From positions 1 to 27,280 of IMG/VR virus record IMGVR_UViG_3300025869_000076: DNA of 27,280 nucleotides. One strand, given 5' to 3'. Position numbers and translations under genes: made by a program. Shown one piece after another: positions 16,601 through 23,387 of the stretch; the first letter of the stretch is position 1, and every line of letters begins with the position of its first letter. This DNA is from a virus. The notes beneath the pieces were generated by a model. The model was not told where the DNA came from and did not search any database. It saw nothing but the letters and a program-made list of their open reading frames with translations.

Positions 16601-19600
16601 TGTATCCGAAGCAGGAAGAAATTCCCCTCCTCCTGCTGTAGCCAGTATTTCTATAGAGTTAGTAACTGATGGTTCTTCTTCAGAGGAAGCTTCGGGTACC
16701 GCTACGAAAGCCAGAATTAGTTGGACTCCCGCCGTAGAATCTTATACAGACTCAAACGGGTTAGTAAGTACTAGACCTTACAGATTCTTAAAAGGGTATG
16801 AGGTAGTACATAATTTAACTACTACTAATAATTCTATATATGCGGACGATACAGCTAGGGTATTTGTTCCTGCATCGAGTAACGTACTAGAAATTGATAA
16901 CGTTTCTGCGGGAACTTATACAGTAGGTATTATAACGAAAAGTGACTCGGAACCCTCTACTAATTCTGTCACTACTTCAGTTACTAGAACTATATTTACA
17001 GCTCCCCCTCAAGTAAGTAAGCTTAGCAGGCTATCAAAAGGTGGATTTATTACATCCCCGATTTCCTTCAACTCCTCTACTGCATTAGTGGTGTTGGAAA
17101 ATGCTATTTATAGCTATTCTCCTCCTTCAGGTATCGACTACTTTTCTACTGCTGGTAGTCCTTTATTTAATCAACAGAGTTTTATTTCTTTAGCAGATGG
17201 GGGAGTTGCGTATTTATTATATGATGCTTCTTCCGCTGAAAGTGGTGGAGATCCTTGGAAAGCAATTCAACTACATATTGATAATATAGCCGAAGACCCT
17301 AGCTCCAACATTACTAGAACTACTTATGTAAAAGAATTGGGTGCTTCTAATAATGGGCTTACTGCTATCTCTGGTACAGTTGAAACATTCTTTGGCTCTG
17401 ATATTATCACAGGCTCAGGAACTTCGTTCACAACGGATTTCTCTGTAGGTGATTTTATTAAAGTTTCTTCCGGATCTGCTGCTGGTACAGAAGTAGCCTC
17501 TTCTGAATATAGAGAAATTGTAGAAATTTTCAGCAACACCGGCATGACAGTAAAGTTTCCTTTTCTACGTACCCAAAGCGGGGTTTATGGTTTTAAACAA
17601 ACTTTTGTGCCAGACATATCAAAAGACGTTATTCTCGCGGAAATAAGTAGGTCGGGTAGTGTTTACTCAGCGGATATCTATGTACAAACAAAAGGGGATG
17701 ATGGTTATGTAGTAAACTTTACTAATGAGGCGGTTAGTGTATCTTCTGGCAGAAACACCAGCGTTAGTCCTATTGAGTATCCTGTAACTTCTTACAGCAA
17801 TACAGGTACTATTATTAAAGTTAGTAAAGGGTCTAATATTTTATCGGCAACATCAGGAACTCCAGGTTCAGGTCAGTTTAATGTTACTGTTAATGCCGTA
17901 AATAATATTGTAGCGGGAACTATTACACATCAGGGTACTACTGCTACTGTAGATTCGGCATCAAGCATGTCAGATGTGCCCCTAGAGGCGAGCATAGAAT
18001 TTTTAATAGATGTGGAAGGTCTGGTTAATTTTACAAAAGAGCAAACATTTAGTAAATCTGTTGAAGGTGTTATAGGCTCTCAAGGCGATGTAGGCTCTCA
18101 AGGTGCTCAAGGTACTATAGGTGCTACGGGTGTCACAGGTAATCAAGGCGTTGTAGGCTCTCAAGGTGCTCAAGGTACTATAGGTGCTACCGGTGTTCAA
18201 GGTAATCAAGGCGATGTAGGCTCTCAAGGTGCTCAAGGTACTATAGGTGCTACCGGTGTTCAAGGTAATCAAGGTGTTGTAGGCTCTCAAGGTGCTCAAG
18301 GTACTATAGGTGCTACCGGTGTTCAAGGTAATCAAGGCGTTGTAGGCTCTCAAGGTGCTCAAGGTACTATAGGTGCTACCGGTGTTCAAGGTAATCAAGG
18401 CGTTGTAGGCTCTCAAGGTGCTCAAGGTACTATAGGTGCTACCGGTGTTCAAGGTAATCAAGGCGTTGTAGGCTCTCAAGGTCTCAAAGGTACTATAGGT
18501 GCTACCGGTGTTCAAGGTAATCAAGGCGTTGTAGGCTCTCAAGGTCTCAAAGGTACTATAGGTGCTACGGGTGTTCAAGGTAATCAAGGCGTTGTAGGCT
18601 CTCAAGGTCTCAAAGGTACTATAGGTGCTACCGGTGTTCAAGGTAATCAAGGCGTTGTAGGCTCTCAAGGTCTCAAAGGTACTATAGGTGCTACGGGTGT
18701 TCAAGGTAATCAAGGCGTTGTAGGCTCTCAAGGTCTCAAAGGTACTATAGGTGCTACCGGTGTTCAAGGTAATCAAGGCGTTGTAGGCTCTCAAGGTCTC
18801 AAAGGTACTATAGGTGCTACGGGTGTCACAGGTAATCAAGGCGTTGTAGGCTCTCAAGGTCTCAAAGGTAGTATAGGTGCTACCGGTGTCACAGGTAATC
18901 AAGGCGTTGTAGGCTCTCAAGGTCTCAAAGGTAGTATAGGTGATACCGGTGTTCAAGGTAATCAAGGCGATGTAGGCTCTCAAGGTGCTCAAGGTACTAT
19001 AGGTGCTACCGGTGTTCAAGGTAATCAAGGTGTTGTAGGCTCTCAAGGCCTCAAAGGTACTATAGGTGCTGTAGGCTCCCAAGGTCCTGCAGGTACTAAG
19101 GGAGCTACTGGTATTCAGGGATTAACAGGCGTTGACGGTAATCCTGGTGACGATGTTTGGATTATATATTATGATGCTCTGTCGAACGATGTTCTAAACT
19201 CAAACGCTACCGTAGACTCAAGTAATCCCCCCACAGCCCCAGATACTAACGGCGGAAGCACTTCTATTAGTGGCACTAATTCCCAGATAACAGATTCTAG
19301 CGGAACGGTTACAGATTGGTACGCTAGTCCAGTATTTCTAACTGGACAATATTATTATTGGTGTACTTCAGTAGCTGCGGCATTTGACGTAATACCGGCA
19401 GCAAGTTGGAGTGTCAGTGGGTATCTACAAGGGCCTCAAGGTTCTAAAGGCTCTCAAGGCCTCAAAGGTACTATAGGTGCTCAAGGTACTCAAGGTGCTG
19501 TAGGCTCTCAAGGTACTCAAGGTGCTGTAGGCTCTCAAGGTGCTACAGGTACTAAAGGTGCTACGGGTGTCAAAGGTACTCAAGGTGCTGTAGGCTCTCA

Positions 19601-20468
19601 AGGTGCTACAGGTACTAAAGGTGCTACGGGTGTCAAAGGTACTCAAGGTGCTGTAGGCTCTCAAGGTGCTACAGGTACTAAAGGTGCTACGGGTGTCAAA
19701 GGTACTCAAGGTGCTGTAGGCTCTCAAGGTGCTCAAGGTACTATAGGTGCTACGGGTGTCAAAGGTACTCAAGGTGCTGTAGGCTCTCAAGGTGCTCAAG
19801 GTACTATAGGTGCTACGGGTGTCAAAGGTACTCAAGGTGCTGTAGGCTCTCAAGGTGCTCAAGGTACTATAGGTGCTACGGGTGTCAAAGGTACTCAAGG
19901 TGCTGTAGGCTCTCAAGGTGCTCAAGGTACTATAGGTGCTACGGGTGTCAAAGGTACTCAAGGTGCTGTAGGCTCTCAAGGTGCTCAAGGTACTATAGGT
20001 GCTACGGGTGTCAAAGGTACTCAAGGTGCTACAGGCTCTCAAGGTCTCAAAGGTACTATAGGTGCTACGGGTGTCAAAGGTACTCAAGGTGCTACAGGTA
20101 CTCAAGGTCCTGCAGGTTCTACTGGTGCTACAGGTGCTAAAGGTACTGTAGGTGCTACCGGTACTCAAGGTCCTATCGGATCTACAGGCGCTGCAGGAGC
20201 TGCTATAGCTTTCGATTTGACCGGCGCCGTCGATACTGATGCAAATAAAGATGCTTTAGTTCTTGCTGTTAGGGGCTCTGCTGCTCAAGTAGGGGATATT
20301 TACTGGCATGTTCCTAGTGACCGAGTTTGGCAAAGAGGTGCTACGGCGTACACAGAATTTGAGAATAGAGTAACGTCTGACGGTAACTTTGTTATGGACG
20401 GTACTGCCAAACAAATCAAAATCACAGACGGAACCAATACAAGAGTACTGATAGGTAAACTGTCTTAA
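13662..20468 (+). CDS. Tail tip / host-specificity protein, lambda gpJ-like, with collagen-like C-terminal arrays
   Basis: A 2268-residue protein (AGGGA ribosome site 13651-13655). Residues 1-670 carry the gpJ hub: DTENQYGSITDLIAEGEIEG, YAVVGFAAEDFEQPPSRAY at about 506, PAWVFYDILTNKEYGLG at about 580, and MFWIDGKITAIQDKP at about 655. A fibronectin type III-like part follows at about 990-1110, then beta-rich modules to about 1465, including GSGTSFTTDFSVGDFI. Residues 1469-1831 are 121 uninterrupted Gly-X-Y triplets, 1832-1923 a non-collagen domain (DVWIIYYDA to SGYLQ), 1924-2181 a further 86 triplets, and 2182-2268 a small C-terminal beta domain (VTSDGNFVMDGTAKQIKI). gpJ is a trimer at the tail tip, matching a collagen triple helix. 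The C-terminal end likely binds the host receptor (inference). The repeats favour Gln, Thr, Ala, Val and Lys, with almost no proline. Confidence 0.93.
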   Translation: MINGNIGGGPNGVNGSAAGTRRDTENQYGSITDLIAEGEIEGLVAGLSSVYFNGVSLVDTQTFQNIQSRAGKLSVSGTAVTNAAGLFSNVNLSNGVRYIQIKGAGRSTTLSASAEKGQQEISVATNNFFQEKHTKDFQNLSPANINDNVKYTIRIPGAGPDGEEYRGVITSFFGTNEEKASIYPSIETTVSSGTAVSIDEVSRLSSITDENSATLDSAVETNVTNANAILSYSIVSTTTGTGNLTYKNSFAHLKRGSLNQLPYNELYGIPSASYILGSNQDLTWYGNGVGGTASATIVQSSAFSFGQNSKEEIDELKVQIEFPAGLQLIGGTGESRYAHAEFQIILQYKTSPNQASFTKRLVWGNDYGGSEFIDSLKSGQLHFWNLGDGETSDSYDKFDQYKDFYMRSKDARYRGQGSTTSNGTPSGESGRALIQKKGQNTAFVSEFSISLKDLQPLHDWQIEVRRISPDNVRDYTYANNSFISSARLKLVEAIIEEKFSFPRSAYAVVGFAAEDFEQPPSRAYHLRGKKIRIPNNYFTREELGTYQAEYTRNISTGVLESAYQPWTGGFRQELVYTNNPAWVFYDILTNKEYGLGDFIQDSDIDIYSLYQIARYCDEVVPDGKGGLEPRFACNVYLNSQEESYKVLKDLASTFRSMMFWIDGKITAIQDKPKEPVYTFTQGNVEDGLFNYSYTGQRARTNQVNATWTDPDQFYAQTTITVDDTANMISQGRIVSKDVVAFGCTSEGQARRLAAWHLATDTTETEIVSFTTSMNASFLRPGDVINIQDRQSVDFEASGRLSTGSTTTSIVLDRTVDFPGSGTLGTGCNLYLIFTEPSFFLQQESAVINEQTYNRGEVLLEDKDENPLISEEQGINLLDDSGNPVLVQYNKNSRVEVKEITNSTTSASTISVLGAFSTAPAQDTIWAISRVDDVNSPEIREFRIAGITEEDGFKYSIAATQYTREKFDEIDIDSPVYTTTYVSEAGRNSPPPAVASISIELVTDGSSSEEASGTATKARISWTPAVESYTDSNGLVSTRPYRFLKGYEVVHNLTTTNNSIYADDTARVFVPASSNVLEIDNVSAGTYTVGIITKSDSEPSTNSVTTSVTRTIFTAPPQVSKLSRLSKGGFITSPISFNSSTALVVLENAIYSYSPPSGIDYFSTAGSPLFNQQSFISLADGGVAYLLYDASSAESGGDPWKAIQLHIDNIAEDPSSNITRTTYVKELGASNNGLTAISGTVETFFGSDIITGSGTSFTTDFSVGDFIKVSSGSAAGTEVASSEYREIVEIFSNTGMTVKFPFLRTQSGVYGFKQTFVPDISKDVILAEISRSGSVYSADIYVQTKGDDGYVVNFTNEAVSVSSGRNTSVSPIEYPVTSYSNTGTIIKVSKGSNILSATSGTPGSGQFNVTVNAVNNIVAGTITHQGTTATVDSASSMSDVPLEASIEFLIDVEGLVNFTKEQTFSKSVEGVIGSQGDVGSQGAQGTIGATGVTGNQGVVGSQGAQGTIGATGVQGNQGDVGSQGAQGTIGATGVQGNQGVVGSQGAQGTIGATGVQGNQGVVGSQGAQGTIGATGVQGNQGVVGSQGAQGTIGATGVQGNQGVVGSQGLKGTIGATGVQGNQGVVGSQGLKGTIGATGVQGNQGVVGSQGLKGTIGATGVQGNQGVVGSQGLKGTIGATGVQGNQGVVGSQGLKGTIGATGVQGNQGVVGSQGLKGTIGATGVTGNQGVVGSQGLKGSIGATGVTGNQGVVGSQGLKGSIGDTGVQGNQGDVGSQGAQGTIGATGVQGNQGVVGSQGLKGTIGAVGSQGPAGTKGATGIQGLTGVDGNPGDDVWIIYYDALSNDVLNSNATVDSSNPPTAPDTNGGSTSISGTNSQITDSSGTVTDWYASPVFLTGQYYYWCTSVAAAFDVIPAASWSVSGYLQGPQGSKGSQGLKGTIGAQGTQGAVGSQGTQGAVGSQGATGTKGATGVKGTQGAVGSQGATGTKGATGVKGTQGAVGSQGATGTKGATGVKGTQGAVGSQGAQGTIGATGVKGTQGAVGSQGAQGTIGATGVKGTQGAVGSQGAQGTIGATGVKGTQGAVGSQGAQGTIGATGVKGTQGAVGSQGAQGTIGATGVKGTQGATGSQGLKGTIGATGVKGTQGATGTQGPAGSTGATGAKGTVGATGTQGPIGSTGAAGAAIAFDLTGAVDTDANKDALVLAVRGSAAQVGDIYWHVPSDRVWQRGATAYTEFENRVTSDGNFVMDGTAKQIKITDGTNTRVLIGKLS
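18084..19028 (+). repeat. Collagen-like tandem array 1: 15 units of 63 bp
   Basis: Fifteen complete, directly adjoining 63-bp units (plus a partial sixteenth from 19029), each coding seven Gly-X-Y triplets. Typical triplets in order: GVV, GSQ, GAQ or GLK, GTI, GAT, GVQ, GNQ. Units 1-6 and 15 carry GAQ, units 7-14 carry GLK. Units 7-12 alternate ACC and ACG for the Thr of GAT, showing a 126-bp two-unit repeat. Near identity at DNA level points to recent expansion by recombination or slippage. Confidence 0.95.
19521..20087 (+). repeat. Collagen-like tandem array 2: 9 units of 63 bp
   Basis: Nine adjoining 63-bp units with the same seven-triplet period as array 1 but a different sequence: GAV, GSQ, then GAT-GTK (units 1-3), GAQ-GTI (units 4-8) or GLK-GTI (unit 9), then GAT, GVK, GTQ. 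Flanked by non-repeated triplets from 19431 to 20204. Shared period and shared triplets show that arrays 1 and 2 have a common origin. Confidence 0.95.
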
Positions 20469-20480
20469 AAAAAATAATTC

Positions 20481-20509
20481 TTGACTTTTTAAGTATATTT
20501 TAGTATAAT
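20481..20509 (+). promoter_or_regulatory. Sigma70-type promoter P2 (accessory cassette)
   Basis: -35 TTGACT (20481-20486), 17-nt spacer, -10 TATAAT (20504-20509). P1 and P2 share TTGACTTTT, the end of the spacer TTTAG, and the A-rich stretch before the -35. It lies in the 70-nt gap between the J-like gene and the oxygenase gene; expected start of transcription is near 20516. Confidence 0.85.
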
Positions 20510-20538
20510 ATCATTCTAAACTCGGAATAGTATTTAAA

Positions 20539-21099
20539 ATGAAGAAATCAATAATAGTAGTAGAAGATTTTTACGAAGATACTAATAAAATACTAAATAT
20601 AGCTTCTACTTTTACATATAAAACAGATATTAATTTTTACAAAGGGTATAGGTCTGAAGAAACATATAAACCAACTAGTTTATTCAATACTATACAAGGT
20701 CTTATACAGCAAGACATAGATAAAGATTCCTGGAATAAACATCCTAATGCCTGTTTTCAATTAACTACTGCAGAAGACCCTATAGTGTACCATATGGACT
20801 CTCAAAGATGGGCGGGAGTTTTATACCTTTCACCTTTCCCCCGACTCGAATCAGGAACAAAAACTTATAAAAATAAAATAGATGGCTGTACACACTCCTC
20901 TTCTATGACGAAAGACACATTTAAAAGGGGGAATTATGATTCTACACAATTTGACGTAGTAGACTCTATAGGAAATATTTTTAATCGTTTGGTTCTATTC
21001 GACGGTAAAAAAATACACTCGGCAGGACCTTATTGGGGCAATAATATAATTAATGGTAGACTTGTTCAACTTTTTTTCTTTAATACAACGGATACATAA
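20539..21099 (+). CDS. 2-oxoglutarate/Fe(II) oxygenase-like protein (DUF6445-like)
   Basis: A 186-residue protein, first gene behind P2. It has the double-stranded beta-helix signature: H85-x-D87 in VYHMDSQRWAGVLYL, then SGTKTY, distal H160 in KKIHSAGPYWG, and R174 in NGRLVQLFFF. H85, D87 and H160 would hold Fe(II); R174 would bind the 2-oxoglutarate carboxylate. The layout matches the small DUF6445-type oxygenase-like proteins that are common in phage genomes and have no settled substrate. Catalysis would be hydroxylation of a protein, sugar or lipid. Its place between a collagen-like fibre gene and sugar-handling genes suggests a modification role for the fibre or a glycan, which is inference. 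Confidence 0.72.
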   Translation: MKKSIIVVEDFYEDTNKILNIASTFTYKTDINFYKGYRSEETYKPTSLFNTIQGLIQQDIDKDSWNKHPNACFQLTTAEDPIVYHMDSQRWAGVLYLSPFPRLESGTKTYKNKIDGCTHSSSMTKDTFKRGNYDSTQFDVVDSIGNIFNRLVLFDGKKIHSAGPYWGNNIINGRLVQLFFFNTTDT

Positions 21100-21102
21100 T
21101 AT

Positions 21103-22128
21103 ATGAAAACAATTTTAATAACCGGTGGAGCTGGTTTTATAGCTCATCATTTGATTTGTGAAGTACTAGAAAAAACAAATTGGAACATTGTAACTTTAGA
21201 TAGACTAGATTATAGTGGTAACTTAAACAGGTTACATCAAATATTACAGCGATTTACTGTACAAGACAGAAAAAGAGTGAAAATAATTTTTCATGATTTA
21301 AAAGCCCCCATCAATCAACAAATATCAGCTACTATGGGCAAAGTTGATATTATAGCACATTTAGCAGCTTCTTCCCACGTAGATAGGTCCATAGATGATC
21401 CTATGTCTTTCGCTTTAGACAATTGTATAGGTACTATTAATTTATTAGAGTATGCTAGAACTTTGAAGAATTTAGAATTATTTTTATACTTTTCTACTGA
21501 CGAAGTATTTGGACCTGCTCCGGAAGGCGTAAACTACAAAGAATACGATAGATATAATTCAACAAATCCTTATAGCGCTTCTAAAGCAGCAGGAGAAGAA
21601 TTTGTAGTAGCCTATGAGAATACCTATAATCTTCCTTGTGCTATATCACATACTATGAATGTATTTGGGGAGAGACAAAGCCCCGAAAAATTCATACCTA
21701 TGTGTATTAAGAAAATTAGAGACGACGAAGTTGTTACCATACATGCTAATACAGAGTGTACTAAGGCAGGTTCTAGACACTACATACATGCTCGTGACGT
21801 TTCAAAAGCTGTATTGCATATATATGACTTAATAGTGCATAAAGGTATTAAGCCTGAAGAATATGGCGGAGCTAAAGTTAATAAATTCAATATAGTAGGG
21901 GAAGAAGAAATAGATAATTTAGAGTTAGCTAGGTTAATTGCTTCCGCCCAAAATAAGGAATTAAAGTATAAACTAGTAGATTTTCACTCTTCAAGACCTG
22001 GACACGATTTAAGGTATGCTTTAGACCCTGGAAGACTATTAGACTCAGGTTTTCGCGCCAACAATACTAAACAATTATTGGAAGAAACAGTTGTATGGAC
22101 TCTCAATAATACAGAGTGGTTGCTATGA
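21103..22128 (+). CDS. dTDP-glucose 4,6-dehydratase-like NAD-dependent epimerase/dehydratase
   Basis: A 341-residue extended short-chain dehydrogenase. Seen: NAD-binding TGGAGFIA (7-14), HLAASSHVDRSI (about 86-97), catalytic T132-D133-E134 in STDEVFG, Y157-x3-K161 in NPYSASKAAGEEF, and MNVFGERQSPEKFIP with the substrate-binding GxRQ-type segment. The STDEVFG triad is that of RmlB-type dTDP-glucose 4,6-dehydratases, which make the 4-keto-6-deoxy sugar leading to rhamnose and related deoxysugars. No RmlA, C or D gene is in the window, so the host would need to supply the other steps; another NDP-sugar substrate is possible. Three nt after the oxygenase gene; overlaps the next gene by ATGA. Confidence 0.85.
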   Translation: MKTILITGGAGFIAHHLICEVLEKTNWNIVTLDRLDYSGNLNRLHQILQRFTVQDRKRVKIIFHDLKAPINQQISATMGKVDIIAHLAASSHVDRSIDDPMSFALDNCIGTINLLEYARTLKNLELFLYFSTDEVFGPAPEGVNYKEYDRYNSTNPYSASKAAGEEFVVAYENTYNLPCAISHTMNVFGERQSPEKFIPMCIKKIRDDEVVTIHANTECTKAGSRHYIHARDVSKAVLHIYDLIVHKGIKPEEYGGAKVNKFNIVGEEEIDNLELARLIASAQNKELKYKLVDFHSSRPGHDLRYALDPGRLLDSGFRANNTKQLLEETVVWTLNNTEWLL

Positions 22129-23387
22129 AGTTTAGTATTATAACTCCTGAGCATACTTTAGATAATATAGATTTTTTAGAAGAATTATATGACTCTATAC
22201 TAGAACAAACTTATGAAGACTGGGAATGGATTCTTTATTTAAATAACGGAGTAGAATTAAAAGATATACCCGAAAGAATAGTTACGAATAGTAAAGTTTC
22301 AATTTTTGAAGATTATGGTAATAACTATATAGGTAGAATAAAGCATGAAGCTTTCTTTAAAGGTACCGGAGATATTTTAGTAGAAGTAGACCATGATGAT
22401 ATATTACTTCCTAATTGCTTAGAGAAACTATATGAAGCTTACTCCTTAGATGACGATATAGGTTTTGTGTTTTCAGACACTTTAGTGTATGATATGAAAG
22501 ACGAATTCATACCTTACGGTCGTGATTATGGATGGACCTTTGATATTCATGAGTGGAGGGGTTTAAATCTTACTCGAATGCATTCATTTCCTGCTTGCGG
22601 AAAGAGTCTGAGATCTATTTCATGGGCCCCTGACCATGTAAGGACCTGGAGAAAGTCAGTATATCAACAATTAGACGGGCATGATATAACTCTATCAGTA
22701 TGTGATGATTTAGATCTACTACAAAGAACTTATTTAGTTACTAAAATGCAGCATATACCCGAACCATTGTATGTTTATAGAATAACGGGAAATAACTCTT
22801 GGTTAGATAGGATAGAAGACATACAACAATTTACTAATGATTTGTTTTACCAACACGTACGACTATTAGCCGAAAGAGACGCAGAAGTAACTAATACTAT
22901 ATGCATAGATCTTGGTGGAGGACTTTACCCATATAAACCTACTCTATATAAAAGTGTAGATATTAGATCAACTGCGGATATTTACTGCGACTTGAACAAG
23001 AGAATACCTCTAGAGGATAGCTCTGTTGGAGTTGTAAATGCCCATCACGTGCTAGAACATTTAAATGACCCTATACATTCAATGCAAGAAATATATAGAG
23101 TTTTACAGCACGGGGGCTGGGCCTTTATAGAAGTTCCTAGTACCGATGGCAGAGGAGCTTTTCAAGATCCCACCCATAAAAGTTTTTGGAACTTAAATAG
23201 CTTTCAGTACTACACCAATAAAGACAAGGAAATCTTTGTGGATGCCAATGTAAGATTTCAAGTCATAATGTTAAAAGATTATTATCCCTCGGAACAAATG
23301 AAAGAAGAGAATGTATTAGTTACTTGTGCTGTACTCGTTGCTATTAAAGATGATAATATTAGGTATCCGGGCGAGTTAAACATATGA
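22125..23387 (+). CDS. Family 2 glycosyltransferase fused to a class I methyltransferase
   Basis: A 420-residue bifunctional protein. I choose ATG 22125, which overlaps the upstream stop (ATGA), over GTG 22116. Residues 1-235 are a GT-A fold glycosyltransferase: FSIITPEHT, LEQTYEDWEWILYLNNG, the metal/nucleotide site VDHDDILLP (D89-H-D-D92), and a later DDLDLLQRTY acidic helix that may hold the catalytic base. Residues about 255-410 are a SAM-dependent methyltransferase: motif I CIDLGGG (260-266), VDIR, then VNAHHVLEHL (about 305-313) and RVLQHGGWAFIEVPS. Such a protein could add a sugar and methylate it or its product. Overlaps the next gene by ATGA. Acceptor unknown. Confidence 0.85.
   Translation: MKFSIITPEHTLDNIDFLEELYDSILEQTYEDWEWILYLNNGVELKDIPERIVTNSKVSIFEDYGNNYIGRIKHEAFFKGTGDILVEVDHDDILLPNCLEKLYEAYSLDDDIGFVFSDTLVYDMKDEFIPYGRDYGWTFDIHEWRGLNLTRMHSFPACGKSLRSISWAPDHVRTWRKSVYQQLDGHDITLSVCDDLDLLQRTYLVTKMQHIPEPLYVYRITGNNSWLDRIEDIQQFTNDLFYQHVRLLAERDAEVTNTICIDLGGGLYPYKPTLYKSVDIRSTADIYCDLNKRIPLEDSSVGVVNAHHVLEHLNDPIHSMQEIYRVLQHGGWAFIEVPSTDGRGAFQDPTHKSFWNLNSFQYYTNKDKEIFVDANVRFQVIMLKDYYPSEQMKEENVLVTCAVLVAIKDDNIRYPGELNI

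Noticed and set aside
18003-19082. 359-residue open frame on the - strand across collagen array 1
   Set aside because: It is a shadow of the 63-bp repeat: a period divisible by three with no stop in one copy stays open in all. The product is a monotonous repeat with no ribosome site.
18084-20087. Repeat arrays considered as CRISPR
   Set aside because: Units adjoin directly without spacers, are 63 bp, and code in frame for Gly-X-Y triplets.
19425-20168. 247-residue open frame on the - strand across collagen array 2
   Set aside because: Same cause as above; it mirrors the 63-bp units and has no start signals.
20466-20540. Terminator after the J-like gene
   Set aside because: No GC stem between the J stop and promoter P2, only A/T runs; transcription from upstream probably reads into the cassette.
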